Notes under the pieces: model-generated
Database searches by the model: none
What the model was told of the DNA's origin: nothing
What the model saw: the letters and a program-made list of their open reading frames with translations, nothing else
Part shown: piece by piece, positions 44,869-53,934 of the stretch
Numbering within the stretch: position 1 is the first letter of the stretch
Layout of the letters: each line of letters opens with the position of its first letter
NCBI RefSeq assembly: GCF_005577435.1
Contig: NZ_CP040396.1
Span: 4,411,056 to 4,475,055, forward strand
Direction of reading: 5' to 3'
Origin: Paenibacillus algicola
GTDB taxonomy: Bacteria > Bacillota > Bacilli > Paenibacillales > Paenibacillaceae
Length of the DNA: 64,000 nt
Program-made: the position numbers and the translations under genes

Positions 44869-46092
44869 TTATTCATAAATTGCAACGGTATCTTGATTAT
44901 CATTCGTGATGAAATAACCCCTACCTGGCATTAGGAATGCTGTCGTCCAGAGCGAATTCTCCACGTTCTTCTTAAAATACGATAGTGCACTTTGAGGGAA
45001 GGTTTTAATTCCCACCGAGTTTACGTAATCTGTATCAGTAATTCTATTGAAAGAAATCAGTCTCGATGTAAGTCCTTGACTATAGATGTTACCGACAGGT
45101 TTGTCGATTAATGAGGTCATATCAAGGTTCGCATAGGTGATAAATTTCCCTTTTTGATGACTTTCAACTTTAGGGTAGAATAATGTGGAATATACACCTT
45201 TAAGATCATCAGTCTTTGCATCTACAGCGATTATGTTTTTTATCTTTAATCGTGCTGAGTTATTGGCAAGAGTAATTTGAGTATTCCGGATATCAGAAAA
45301 GCTTCCTTCGGTATAGTGATACCCGGTGAGGGAGATAAGATTGGTGCCAGTTGTCCCAACCTCTCTCAGTTCATTTAGTTCAGGGTAAGCAGATGCACTT
45401 TTTCCTTCTACGTCCATATAACGGAGAAGGATTGCAGATACCTCCGCCCTGGTTGTGGTATTTTGCGGTTTCAAAGTTCCGTCTTCAAATCCACCTACGA
45501 TTCCCGTGCCACGGACCAACGCAAGGTACGGAACCTTGTCAGCACTAATCTCCCTGCGAATGGCCTCTGGTGTAGGAAGCAACGTGTTTTTCGTGTCTTG
45601 AAAAGCCTGTTTAAATGAGTCATTGGAATTCATAAGCCCATTAGAAATCCATTTCATCATTTCGTAGCGAGTCAACTTTGTGTTCGGATTAAATCCGTTT
45701 GGATAATCACTTGGGTTAATAAAACCTTGCGCGACAAGTTGATTGACGGCAAATCCGGCCCAATGATCCTTCAGGTCAGCGAACGGTTCGCTATTTGTTA
45801 CCGTAGGTAACTTCGTAGTACGACTGAGGATGGCTGCAAACTCTGCACGAGTGATTTGGCCATTCGGCTTAAACGAACCATCCTTATACCCAGAAATCAA
45901 CTCCAGATCATATGCCTTGGCGATAATACTTTCAGCCCAATGACCCTTCACATCTTTAAACTTCGCAGTAACGGCAGTAATAATGTCCTTTGCGGTATCC
46001 ACTACCCCTGCTTCCACTTTAGGTGGTGCTGACGTATAACTACCCGTTAATAGCGTGATCGCTGCTAATGCCGAGAGCAAAACCTTTTTCAT
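44869..46092 (-). CDS. Secreted protein with three SLH domains
   Basis: 407 aa. Signal peptide MKKVLLSALAAITLLTGSYTSA, then three S-layer homology domains: FKDVKGHWAESIIAKAYDLELISGY (about 45-90), FADLKDHWAGFAVNQLVAQGFI (about 105-150) and a partly divergent third one (about 180-230, IVGGFEDGTLKPQNTTTRAEV). SLH domains bind pyruvylated secondary wall polymers. The C-terminal 170 residues are unlike any domain I know and are probably the functional part. Monocistronic, with no partner nearby. Confidence 0.9.
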   Translation of the reverse strand: MKKVLLSALAAITLLTGSYTSAPPKVEAGVVDTAKDIITAVTAKFKDVKGHWAESIIAKAYDLELISGYKDGSFKPNGQITRAEFAAILSRTTKLPTVTNSEPFADLKDHWAGFAVNQLVAQGFINPSDYPNGFNPNTKLTRYEMMKWISNGLMNSNDSFKQAFQDTKNTLLPTPEAIRREISADKVPYLALVRGTGIVGGFEDGTLKPQNTTTRAEVSAILLRYMDVEGKSASAYPELNELREVGTTGTNLISLTGYHYTEGSFSDIRNTQITLANNSARLKIKNIIAVDAKTDDLKGVYSTLFYPKVESHQKGKFITYANLDMTSLIDKPVGNIYSQGLTSRLISFNRITDTDYVNSVGIKTFPQSALSYFKKNVENSLWTTAFLMPGRGYFITNDNQDTVAIYE

Positions 46093-46650
46093 CTTTCATC
46101 TTCTCCTCAACTAAAATTTAGTTTGATTAGGTCTAAGGACCGCTGTTCTTCTATTTTCATTTTATTTGTAAAAACTAGGGCCGCGTATTTACCTATACTT
46201 TTTTATCGGATTATGTGGACGTTTCCAATATCCATGGGAAACTGCCTTTGTGCCTTGGCCTATAGGGTCGTCAGTTACTCCAAAGTTAAGGTACATATCA
46301 TTAAAGAATGCTCTGCGGCCTTTTCTTTGTTCACTCGAACATTCTTGGAGTGGTCCATATTCTGAATATAGCCGCGTATCGTACGCTCCTTTATTACGAA
46401 GTCGACCGCCTCTGCAAGCATATATGACGGAGGACCAACGTTAATTATTGGATTGCGCATATTTACCGTCTTACGTCCGTTTTTTTGTCTATAACGCAAA
46501 AATACCCCCTACGCGATAATCACGTAGAGAGTATTCCGGAATTATTAAGGCGTGCTTCGCAATCAGCTAGCGCCTTATCGTATGTAAATCGATCAGCTTA
46601 CGCCTCACATACCGTACTGTAAGCTGTATAACAGCGGGCTGTAACATAAG
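46093..46650. other. Intergenic region between the SLH gene and tRNA-Ser
   Basis: About 560 nt. A 60-80-codon open frame on the minus strand (46275-46499) is weak and unassigned. A hairpin CTACGCGATAATCACGTAG lies near 46509. No gene supported; the promoter of the SLH gene should be here. Confidence 0.4.
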
Positions 46651-46741
46651 TGGCGGAAAGGGTGGGATTCGAACCCACGCACGCCTTGCGACGCCTAACT
46701 GATTTCGAGTCAGCCCCCTTGGACCTCTTGGGTACCTTTCC
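46651..46741 (-). tRNA. tRNA-Ser (anticodon CGA)
   Basis: 91 nt with the long variable arm of serine tRNAs. Acceptor GGAAAGG / CCTTTCC, discriminator G and encoded CCA. The anticodon stem CTGA/TCAG holds the loop CTCGAAA, anticodon CGA, which reads UCG. T-loop GGTTCGAATCC is intact. It is the minor serine isoacceptor and lies alone. Confidence 0.95.
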
Positions 46742-46847
46742 ACAGCAAGATTTATTGTATCATGGAATGCTTAGCTTGTCAAAGGGTTGGTTGGTGGATC
46801 GGCCACCTTGGCGGCGGCGCCAGCACGGCGCCGCCGATCCCGCTAAC

Positions 46848-47066
46848 CTACAGCGTTCCCTCGTCAGCAGGCTGTTCCTTAGAGCGCAGCACCTTTTTCA
46901 TATTTTTCTCAAACTTCAGTCTTGGCACCATTACACTATGCTGACACTTTGTACATTTGATGCGGATATCCATCCCCATCCGTATAACTTCCATCTCATT
47001 ATTGCCGCAGGGATGCGGCTTCTTCATTTGTACGATATCTCCCAGCTGGAACACCTTCCGCTCCAT
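46848..47066 (-). CDS. DUF951 protein
   Basis: 72 aa from ATG 47066 (MERKVFQLGDIVQMKKPHPCGNNE), with an AAGGGGG ribosome site upstream. Cys residues in PHPCG and KCTKCQHSV suggest zinc binding. The family is short, conserved in Bacillales and located near parB and mscS; the function is unknown, though an SH3-like fold is likely. Confidence 0.9.
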   Translation of the reverse strand: MERKVFQLGDIVQMKKPHPCGNNEMEVIRMGMDIRIKCTKCQHSVMVPRLKFEKNMKKVLRSKEQPADEGTL

Positions 47067-47142
47067 CTCCAGATCCCCCTTTTTCTTAAACCCCTTCACT
47101 TGCTGTTATCTTTAAAACGCACTATGCCACGCCCTGTCCGTC

Positions 47143-48024
47143 TTAACCCTCCATCGACTTTAGCTCTCTCACTTCAATCGCTTCCTTGATGGCCTGCAGC
47201 ATAGCCCGCTCCACTTCTTCCTTACCATTAGGCCGGCACTCCGCTGCAATCCGAACGACATATTCAGCTGTCGTAAGAGATTGAACACCCAGCACCTCAG
47301 GCTGACTTCTGATCGCCTCCACCTGCTCTTCAAGACCTGTGAGTGCCAGTTTAATTAAAGCCAGTGTATCCTGCACACTTTTCTCATTCTTGACCGGCAG
47401 ATCCACTACCGCGAGGGAGTTGGACAAGGAGTAGTTCGTCAGGCTTGTAATCAACCCATTCGGGATCATATAGGTTTCTCCGCCTAAGCCCTTAATCCGT
47501 GTTGTACGAAGACCAATCATTTCTACAGTGCCCCGGAACTCTCCGCTCTTGATCACATCGCCGACCGCAAACTGATCTTCAAAAATAATAAAGAATCCCG
47601 TAATCACATCTTTAACCAGGCTTTGCGCCCCGAAGCCGATTGCAAGTCCCAGCACTCCCGCACCGGCAAGCAGCGGCCCCAGATCGAAGTTAAACTCTGA
47701 CAAAATCAGCAGAATCATTACAAAGTTGCACACGACGGACGTGACATTCCGCAGCAGCTCTCCCACGGTGACAAAGCGCCTTGGATTCACACTAATCCGA
47801 CTCTTCTGCTGATTCTCCAGAAACCGCTGAATCAGCCGGTTGATGACCCCGATAATAAGACGCGTAAGAAGGATAATGACCAGAATCCGTATGGCTCCAA
47901 AAGCAATGGCCAGCCATAAATCCGGATCACTCATTTTGTTCCAGAATCGCTCGCCTATACTGAGAGCCTCATCCACCGTTTTCTCTGCTTTCTGCTGAAT
48001 GGTCAACATTGAAGACTGCACCAT
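47143..48024 (-). CDS. Small mechanosensitive channel (MscS family)
   Basis: 293 aa. A first hydrophobic helix (LWLAIAFGAIRILVIILLTRLIIGV) and two more lead to the pore helix GPLLAGAGVLGLAIGFGAQSLVKDVITGFFIIFEDQFAVGDVI, the MscS signature. A beta domain (FRGTVEMIGLRTTRIKGLGGETYMIPNG) follows. It opens when the membrane is stretched and releases osmolytes. Start ATG 48024 with GAGGGG about 11 nt upstream. Same position as yyaF/ykuT relatives next to the origin in Bacillus. Confidence 0.94.
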   Translation of the reverse strand: MVQSSMLTIQQKAEKTVDEALSIGERFWNKMSDPDLWLAIAFGAIRILVIILLTRLIIGVINRLIQRFLENQQKSRISVNPRRFVTVGELLRNVTSVVCNFVMILLILSEFNFDLGPLLAGAGVLGLAIGFGAQSLVKDVITGFFIIFEDQFAVGDVIKSGEFRGTVEMIGLRTTRIKGLGGETYMIPNGLITSLTNYSLSNSLAVVDLPVKNEKSVQDTLALIKLALTGLEEQVEAIRSQPEVLGVQSLTTAEYVVRIAAECRPNGKEEVERAMLQAIKEAIEVRELKSMEG

Positions 48025-48053
48025 TGGCTATCTACCCCTCTGACTTTGAAGTC

Positions 48054-48302
48054 TTAGATGCTTGAATAGCCTCCATTAGAAAGAGGCTTGAAGATTCCCC
48101 TGATCTCAACCTGTTCAGAAACGATGATGGACTGCACTTCCTCCAGCTCCGTCTCCGGAAACTGGATCGAGAGCGCACAGCCCGCTGTTATTTCTTTGGG
48201 CGTTGGAAATATGTCCATATCAATGTCCTTATACTCCAGCAGCATTTCTGTACGCAGCGCCTGCTGTGTAGAATCAAACGCAATAATTAATAATCCTTCC
48301 AT
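48054..48302 (-). CDS. DUF3343 protein
   Basis: 82 aa from ATG 48302 (MEGLLIIAFDSTQQALRTEMLL), chosen over a longer reading because GAAGGG precedes it. The DUF3343 pattern of a ferredoxin-like fold, FPTPKEITAGCALSIQF, is present, including the single Cys. Such proteins are often linked to persulfide or selenium metabolism, and the cysteine desulfurase nearby fits. It lies 30 nt upstream of the MscS gene on the same strand. Confidence 0.85.
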   Translation of the reverse strand: MEGLLIIAFDSTQQALRTEMLLEYKDIDMDIFPTPKEITAGCALSIQFPETELEEVQSIIVSEQVEIRGIFKPLSNGGYSSI

Positions 48303-48438
48303 CCTGCATCCCTTCTCTATCCTAATATACCCCTCTATTGAATATTGCAATCTTTCTTTTTTTACCCCTATACCAAGTATAAAAACAAGCCGCCATCCAT
48401 ATACTGATACTACCATTTGCAGACGAAAGGAAGATTCC

Positions 48439-49044
48439 ATGAAACGTCCCGTAAACAGCCCGTCCCTTCCGACTACACCCAGCTTGAAATTATCACATAG
48501 CGACCCTGAAATCCACCCTGCTCTGATTCATCGTCTGCTCTATCATTTATCAGCCGGGGTGGGCTGCCGTCCCCTGGTGGTTGTATGTATCGGAACGGAT
48601 CGCTCGACAGGGGACTGTCTCGGACCGCTCGTCGGCACCGCCCTGGCCCGCTATCACAGCAGCATGTTTCATCTGTATGGAACCTTGGATGATCCTGTGC
48701 ATGCCATGAACCTGCAGGATACACTGAGCATGATCTACAGTACGTACGATAACCCCTATATTATCGGTGTAGACGCATGTTTAGGCCAAACTGCAAGTGT
48801 CGGTTCCATCCAGATCAGCGATGGTCCCCTGAAGCCGGGAGCCGGCGTAAATAAAGAATTGCCGCCGGTTGGCGATATCCATATTACAGGTATCGTGAAC
48901 GTCGGCGGCTTTATGGAGTATTTTGTTCTGCAAAATACAAGATTGAGTCTCGTTATGCGTTTATCCGATATTATCGCGAGCTGCTTGTTCTGTGCAATGA
49001 AAGACTGGCATCGCTCTAATCTTCTTGCAGCGCAAGACGGATAG
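48439..49044 (+). CDS. yyaC: Spore-associated protease-fold protein YyaC
   Basis: 201 aa from ATG 48439 with AAAGGAAG upstream. The YyaC domain (GPR-like fold) runs from RPLVVVCIGTDRSTGDCLGPLVG through DNPYIIGVDACLG to GEIHITGIVNVGG-like GDIHITGIVNVGGFMEYFVLQNTRL. In Bacillus subtilis the gene is sporulation-expressed. Its 3' end overlaps the convergent DUF4446 gene by 29 nt. It is evidence that the host sporulates. Confidence 0.94.
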   Translation: MKRPVNSPSLPTTPSLKLSHSDPEIHPALIHRLLYHLSAGVGCRPLVVVCIGTDRSTGDCLGPLVGTALARYHSSMFHLYGTLDDPVHAMNLQDTLSMIYSTYDNPYIIGVDACLGQTASVGSIQISDGPLKPGAGVNKELPPVGDIHITGIVNVGGFMEYFVLQNTRLSLVMRLSDIIASCLFCAMKDWHRSNLLAAQDG

Positions 49045-49516
49045 CCTCTTTCTCCTCCGGGGAAAGAGTATGTGACGACTCGCTGTTCTTGACCGGCTTG
49101 GCATATACAAAGGAATTGTCCCGATTATATAACCCTGTCAGCACCAAACCGTCTCCCTTCTTGCTCAGCAGCGCAAGGGAGAAGCTCAGATCGTTCCCGC
49201 GTTCACCGAACGCATTGTAACGAACAATACCGGTTCGGGTCTTGATCCCGAGCAGCGCAGTCCCAACGCTTGCCAAGTGTTCACGATGCTGCCCCTGCTC
49301 TTCCTCGACAGCATCCAATTGAATCTTGAGATTGAGGAGCAGTGACTCCAGGTCCTCTACGCCGCTGCCGGACATCATGGCATTATATTTTTTAGACATG
49401 CGGCGTATTTTTAAGCCTTGTACCAACACGATGATCCATAGCAGCAGGATGACTAGAACGGCTCCCGCTGCGACCCAGTGAAGCTGTTCAAGAATCCATT
49501 CATTCCATTCAGACAT
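49016..49516 (-). CDS. DUF4446 membrane protein
   Basis: 166 aa. One N-terminal helix (WVAAGAVLVILLLWIIVLVQGL), a coiled coil (about 55-85) and the DUF4446 core GIVRYNAFGERGNDLSFSLALL, LTGLYNRDNSFVYAKPV. Function unknown; always near parB in Firmicutes. Overlaps yyaC tail-to-tail. Confidence 0.92.
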   Translation of the reverse strand: MSEWNEWILEQLHWVAAGAVLVILLLWIIVLVQGLKIRRMSKKYNAMMSGSGVEDLESLLLNLKIQLDAVEEEQGQHREHLASVGTALLGIKTRTGIVRYNAFGERGNDLSFSLALLSKKGDGLVLTGLYNRDNSFVYAKPVKNSESSHTLSPEEKEAIRLALQED

Positions 49517-49551
49517 GCTTGTTCATTCCTTCTCCCATCAAAATCTGCGGT

Positions 49552-50700
49552 CTATGCCAAAATTTCTTTCACAGCCTGGATTAACGTCTGGACATCCTGC
49601 CTGCTCGTCCCCATGCCTACACTTGCCCGCACTGCCCCGCTGCGCTCCGTTCCGGCTGCCTGATGTCCCAGCGGGGTGCAATGCAGCCCGGATCTGACGG
49701 CAATCTCATATTCCCGATCTAATCGAAAGGCCAGCATCGCCGGGTCCATTCTTTCCGTCACAAAGGATACAATGCCTGTCCGTGGCTTGCCTGCGCCCGG
49801 TCCCAGCAGCTCTACGCCCGGGATCGAGCCCAGCCCCTCCAGCATAAGCTGTGACAGCTCCCACTCGTGCCGGTAGACCTTCTCGATCGTCCACGCCCGC
49901 ACCTGCTCTATACCCGCCTGTAGGCCGGCAAAGCCAGCAGTATTCGGGGTCCCTGCCTCGTAACGGTCAGGCCTAACATCGGGCTGCTCTGGGGCCTCTG
50001 ACTGCCCTCCTGTGCCTCCATGCCATTGAGGCTCTAGCTCGATCTCCGGAGAGAGATACAGCCCGCCGGTTCCTTGCGGTCCCATTAGTCCTTTATGCCC
50101 GGGGAAAGCCAGCATCCCGATGTTCATTTGCTTCACATCAATGTCCAGCATGCCAGCACTTTGAGCGGCATCCACCAGCAGCACAGCCCCATGCTTCTCA
50201 GCCAAGGCACCCATCTCCGCAACCGGAAGAATGGAACCCAGCAGATTGGAGCTGTGGCTGCAGACGACCAGTGAGGTGTTACTGCGGAAGGCTCGCTCTA
50301 GAGCCGATAATTCCAGTTCACCCTCTGGACTGAGCGTAACATAGTCCACTTCAACACCTGCCGTACGCTTTAAATACTCCAGCGGCCGCCGCACCGAATT
50401 ATGCTCCACCATTGTAGCAATGACATGATCTCCCGGCTTCACATATCCCTTTATAGCCAGGTTTAGCGCAGAGGTTGTGTTGGAGGTCAGGATGATGTCA
50501 TTGGGATTGTTCACTGCAAACAGGCTTGCCAGACTCTGGCGGGTCCCAAACAGCACGCGTGAGGCTTGAACGGCCATTTTATGACTGCCCCGCCCTGGAT
50601 TTGCTCCAGCCTCATCCATCGCTTTCTTCATCGCTTGGATTACCGCCGGTGGCTTCGGCCATGAGGTCGCTGCATGATCTAGATAAATCACGAAGCCCAT
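49552..50700 (-). CDS. Cysteine desulfurase-like aminotransferase class V
   Basis: 382 aa from ATG 50700 (MGFVIYLDHAATSWPKPPAV) with AGGAGG close upstream. PLP-dependent fold type I. PLP Lys lies in AFPGHKGLMGPQGTGG, the active-site Cys in RSGLHCTPLGH, and an Asp in LLVDAAQSAG supports the cofactor. Related to the YyaA-near desulfurases of Bacillales (CsdB/SufS subset). Sulfur is likely passed to an unknown acceptor; the DUF3343 protein is a candidate. Lies downstream of parB. Confidence 0.92.
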   Translation of the reverse strand: MGFVIYLDHAATSWPKPPAVIQAMKKAMDEAGANPGRGSHKMAVQASRVLFGTRQSLASLFAVNNPNDIILTSNTTSALNLAIKGYVKPGDHVIATMVEHNSVRRPLEYLKRTAGVEVDYVTLSPEGELELSALERAFRSNTSLVVCSHSSNLLGSILPVAEMGALAEKHGAVLLVDAAQSAGMLDIDVKQMNIGMLAFPGHKGLMGPQGTGGLYLSPEIELEPQWHGGTGGQSEAPEQPDVRPDRYEAGTPNTAGFAGLQAGIEQVRAWTIEKVYRHEWELSQLMLEGLGSIPGVELLGPGAGKPRTGIVSFVTERMDPAMLAFRLDREYEIAVRSGLHCTPLGHQAAGTERSGAVRASVGMGTSRQDVQTLIQAVKEILA

Positions 50701-50803
50701 CCACCTCCTCTTCATTCCAGAGAAAAAGACATCTCGGCTCCTCTGCATTTCAGGAACACCGACATGCCTTTCTCCATCCAGATGTGATATTCCGCTTTCG
50801 TTG

Positions 50804-51649
50804 TTAATTTCCTAACAGCTCCAGCAATCGTTCCAGATCCTGTTTGCTGTAATAGTTAATTTCGATTTTGCCCTTGTCCTTGTTGTGCTTAATCTTCACC
50901 GTTGTCTTAAAATGCTCCCTCAGGTTCTCTTCCATATGATCGATGAAGGGGTCCCGCTTCTTGGTCTTGAGCGCCTTTTCCTTCTCGGAAGCTTTACGGT
51001 CTACATTCTGAACCGCTTCCTCCAGCTCTCTGACGCTCCACTCCTGCTGTACACATTGCTTTGCCAATTGATTCACTAGCGCGGGCTCCTTCAAGCCGAC
51101 AATAGCGCGAGCATGTCCCATAGACAGTGTTCCACGTGAAACATATTCCTTCACTTCATCGGGCAGAGATAGCAGCCTTAGAAAGTTAGCGATGTGAGAG
51201 CGAGATTTACCCACCTTAAGGGACAGCTCCTCTTGCGTTAAGGAGAACTGCTCCATCAATCCCTGATACGCTACCGCCACCTCCATTGCATTCAGGTTCT
51301 CCCGTTGAAGATTCTCAATCAGAGCAATCTCCATAACCTGCTGATCACTGAAGGCTCGAACTACAGCTGGAATCGTTGCTTTACCACAATACTGGGAAGC
51401 TCTGAAGCGGCGTTCACCGGCAATGATCTCATAGCCCTTCAAGACACTGCGGACTATGATCGGCTGAATGACACCGTGCTGACGAATGGATTCAGCGAGC
51501 TCCTGGATTGCCTCATCATTAAACGTTTTTCTGGGCTGGTAAGGATTAGCCCGAAGCTGACTGAGCGGGATCTCAACAACCTTGTCATCCTCGTTAATCG
51601 ACAAGGAAGGAATCAGCGCATCCAGCCCTTTTCCCAAACGTTTACTCAT
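50804..51649 (-). CDS. parB: Chromosome partition protein ParB (Spo0J)
   Basis: 281 aa from ATG 51649 (MSKRLGKGLDALIPSLS), with AAAGGAAG upstream. The CTP-binding ParB/Srx box [15 protein letters not shown], the helix-turn-helix SLKVGKSRSHIANFLRLL and a C-terminal dimer domain are present. It loads as a CTP-dependent clamp at parS and recruits condensin. It overlaps parA by 8 nt. A parS site lies inside its own coding sequence. Confidence 0.98.
   Translation of the reverse strand: MSKRLGKGLDALIPSLSINEDDKVVEIPLSQLRANPYQPRKTFNDEAIQELAESIRQHGVIQPIIVRSVLKGYEIIAGERRFRASQYCGKATIPAVVRAFSDQQVMEIALIENLQRENLNAMEVAVAYQGLMEQFSLTQEELSLKVGKSRSHIANFLRLLSLPDEVKEYVSRGTLSMGHARAIVGLKEPALVNQLAKQCVQQEWSVRELEEAVQNVDRKASEKEKALKTKKRDPFIDHMEENLREHFKTTVKIKHNKDKGKIEINYYSKQDLERLLELLGN
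51128..51143. promoter_or_regulatory. parS site inside parB
   Basis: TGTTCCACGTGAAACA, one change from the ideal TGTTTCACGTGAAACA. The same variant in the same gene is the classical parS of Bacillus subtilis. Confidence 0.9.
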
Positions 51650-52403
51650 AAGAAACCACTTCCTTTGCCAATTCCAGGTATACCTCCGCCCCTTTAGAGC
51701 GGGGATCATACGTAATAATCGACTGACCGTGCGACGGGGCTTCACTCAAACGAATATTGCGCGGAATAATGGTCCGGTACACTTTTTCCTGAAAATATTT
51801 CTTCACTTCCTCGATGACCTGAATGCCTAGATTCGTTCGTGCATCCAGCATCGTCAACAGAACACCTTCAATTTGCAGCGACGTATTTAAATGCTTCTGG
51901 ACAAGCCGAACCGTGTTCAGCAGCTGGCTTAATCCTTCTAGCGCGTAATATTCACATTGAATCGGAATGATGACGGAATCGGCTGCAGTCAAGGAGTTAA
52001 TCGTCAGGATCCCCAGCGAGGGTGGACAATCGATCAGAATATAATCGTACATCGGCTTCACCAGAGATAGAGCCTTCTTGAGGCGAACCTCTCTGGATAT
52101 CGTCGGAACCAGCTCAATTTCCGCTCCTGCCAGCTGAATGGTCGCCGGTATAATATGTAGTCCCTCTATGTTCGTCGGCTTGATCGCATCCTTCGGATGC
52201 ACATCATTAATAATGATATCGTAAATGCAGTTCTCCACATCCGCTTTATTAATCCCGACACCGCTTGTCGTATTGCCCTGGGGATCAATGTCCACCAGCA
52301 GCACCCGCTTGCCGATGGAAGCCAGCCCTGCACCCAGATTTACAGAGGTCGTCGTTTTACCGACTCCTCCCTTTTGGTTTGCTATCGCAATTGTTTTTGA
52401 CAC
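51642..52403 (-). CDS. parA: Chromosome partition ATPase ParA (Soj)
   Basis: 253 aa. Deviant Walker A KGGVGKTTTS, Walker B DYILIDCPPSLG, switch region LVDIDPQGNTTSG. It is a DNA-bound dimer switched by ParB; it also controls DnaA. Start ATG 52403; overlaps parB by 8 nt. Confidence 0.98.
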   Translation of the reverse strand: MSKTIAIANQKGGVGKTTTSVNLGAGLASIGKRVLLVDIDPQGNTTSGVGINKADVENCIYDIIINDVHPKDAIKPTNIEGLHIIPATIQLAGAEIELVPTISREVRLKKALSLVKPMYDYILIDCPPSLGILTINSLTAADSVIIPIQCEYYALEGLSQLLNTVRLVQKHLNTSLQIEGVLLTMLDARTNLGIQVIEEVKKYFQEKVYRTIIPRNIRLSEAPSHGQSIITYDPRSKGAEVYLELAKEVVSYE

Positions 52404-52650
52404 TTACTTCACCTCAATGTAGGAAGACTCTTCAAATGGGCTGCAGGAGGCCTGATGATCTCCAAATTCCTGCCTTGCTGTCTTAATCCATGCTGTCCTC
52501 GCCCGTTCCAGGAGCATGACCGCCAAGCCGTCATACGTCACCGCCGGGCTTGGGTCAGATTCTCACCCCGCCCGTACGGCCTGCCTTCCCAGGGACACAC
52601 CATTCATGGCTTCTCAAGCTTTTGAATTCGTTATAATGGCCATTTGCATC

Positions 52651-53469
52651 TTATCTCTTAGGAATTTGAATCACGATCTCGTAATGATCTTCATGATCAT
52701 TCTCTGTCGTCTTGATCGACATGCCTGAACCGGACACCATATCAATGGACTGACGGATTGTATTCAATGCCAATCGAACGTCCTTGCTAAAGGAAATACG
52801 CTTTGATTTCTTCGCCTTCGTCATTTCCTTGTATAAAGCAATCCGGGCCTCCGTCTGCTTCACGTTCAGTTCCTTGCTAATAATCTCCGCCAGCACCTTG
52901 AGCTGAGTTTCCTCTTGATCCAGAGACAGCAGTGCACGGGCATGACGCTCCGTAATCTTGCGCTCCATCAATGCATTCTTCACGTCTTCAGGCAGCTGAA
53001 GGAGACGGATCTTGTTCGCAATTGTGGACTGGCTCTTGCCCAGACGCTGTGCCAGACTTTCCTGAGTTAACTGATGCAGATCAATCAGCTTCTGATAAGC
53101 AACCGCTTCCTCAATCGAGGTCAACCCCTCTCGCTGCAGGTTCTCAATCAAGGCAATCGAGGCGGCCTGAGAGTCATTGAAATCCCGGATAATCGCCGGT
53201 ATAGTTTCCAGACCCAGCTTCTTCACCGCCCGCCAGCGACGCTCACCAGCAATAATCTCATAGACCCCATTGCGCATGCGCACAACAATCGGCTGAATTA
53301 CGCCGTGAGTCCGGATCGTCTGAAGCAGCTCATCAATCTTCTCATCATCAAAAATGGTTCTCGGCTGATATGGACTGCTGACCACATCGTTGACTGGTAT
53401 CTGCTTAATTTCATCCCCCGGAGACCGATCCGCCGTTAAACCAAATAACTTCGAAAATTGTTCTTTCAT
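52651..53469 (-). CDS. noc: Nucleoid occlusion factor Noc
   Basis: 272 aa from ATG 53469 ([11 protein letters not shown]). A ParB-like box ([17 protein letters not shown]) and the helix-turn-helix [21 protein letters not shown] are shared with ParB, but the N-terminus is the short amphipathic helix by which Noc binds membrane, and the gene lies next to rsmG as in Bacillus. It keeps the division ring off the chromosome. The separate transcript ends 247 nt before parA. Confidence 0.95.
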   Translation of the reverse strand: MKEQFSKLFGLTADRSPGDEIKQIPVNDVVSSPYQPRTIFDDEKIDELLQTIRTHGVIQPIVVRMRNGVYEIIAGERRWRAVKKLGLETIPAIIRDFNDSQAASIALIENLQREGLTSIEEAVAYQKLIDLHQLTQESLAQRLGKSQSTIANKIRLLQLPEDVKNALMERKITERHARALLSLDQEETQLKVLAEIISKELNVKQTEARIALYKEMTKAKKSKRISFSKDVRLALNTIRQSIDMVSGSGMSIKTTENDHEDHYEIVIQIPKR

Positions 53470-53888
53470 CCCGTATATAACCACCTAATTTCATGATTGC
53501 ATGGACAGCTGCCACGCTGCGAAGCGTGTCTGCTCCGGTTGCTTCCTGCGCGGCCTGCCTTGCCTGATATTACTCATGGTTCCACTTGTTGTATGAAATG
53601 GTTCAACGATCTATCCTATTAGCTGCGCGACACAGTACAAATTGATCATGAAGCTGTGAATGTCTCAATTGTCACTCTTTAGAACGATCAGCCTCTTCAA
53701 GCTCAAAGTCATCTATTCTAATGCACAGAGACATATTCCGCTTTCAATCTACCACTCTATTCTATCACTAATTGTACGATAATCCTATTCTAGAGTCTCC
53801 CCTTTTTTTCCTTCATTTCTGTGACAATGCCATCTATTCCATTCACTTAACGGCACTCCCTCTCTTCCTGACGACCATAAATCAGCAA

Positions 53889-53923
53889 TAAAAAAAGAGA
53901 ATGTTTCACGTGAAACATTCTCT
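53889..53923 (-). terminator. Terminator of the mnmE-mnmG-rsmG unit
   Basis: A 28-nt perfect palindrome (53896-53923, outer arm AGAGAATG) followed on the minus strand by TTTTTTTATTG, 11 nt after the rsmG stop. The centre of the stem is a parS site. Confidence 0.88.
53902..53917. promoter_or_regulatory. Perfect parS site within the rsmG terminator
   Basis: TGTTTCACGTGAAACA matches the consensus at all 16 positions. It is the second parS in the window, 2.8 kb from the first. Confidence 0.95.
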
Positions 53924-53934
53924 AATGGGTGCTC

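Larger units (their letters stand above)
53470..53934. other. Intergenic region between noc and rsmG
   Basis: About 465 nt, mostly AT-rich. It holds the noc promoter region, which I cannot pin down, and at its far end the combined rsmG terminator/parS described separately. Confidence 0.5.

Noticed and set aside
46275..46499. 74-codon open frame on the minus strand
   Set aside because: No ribosome site at the first ATG, no recognised domain, and the flanks look non-coding.
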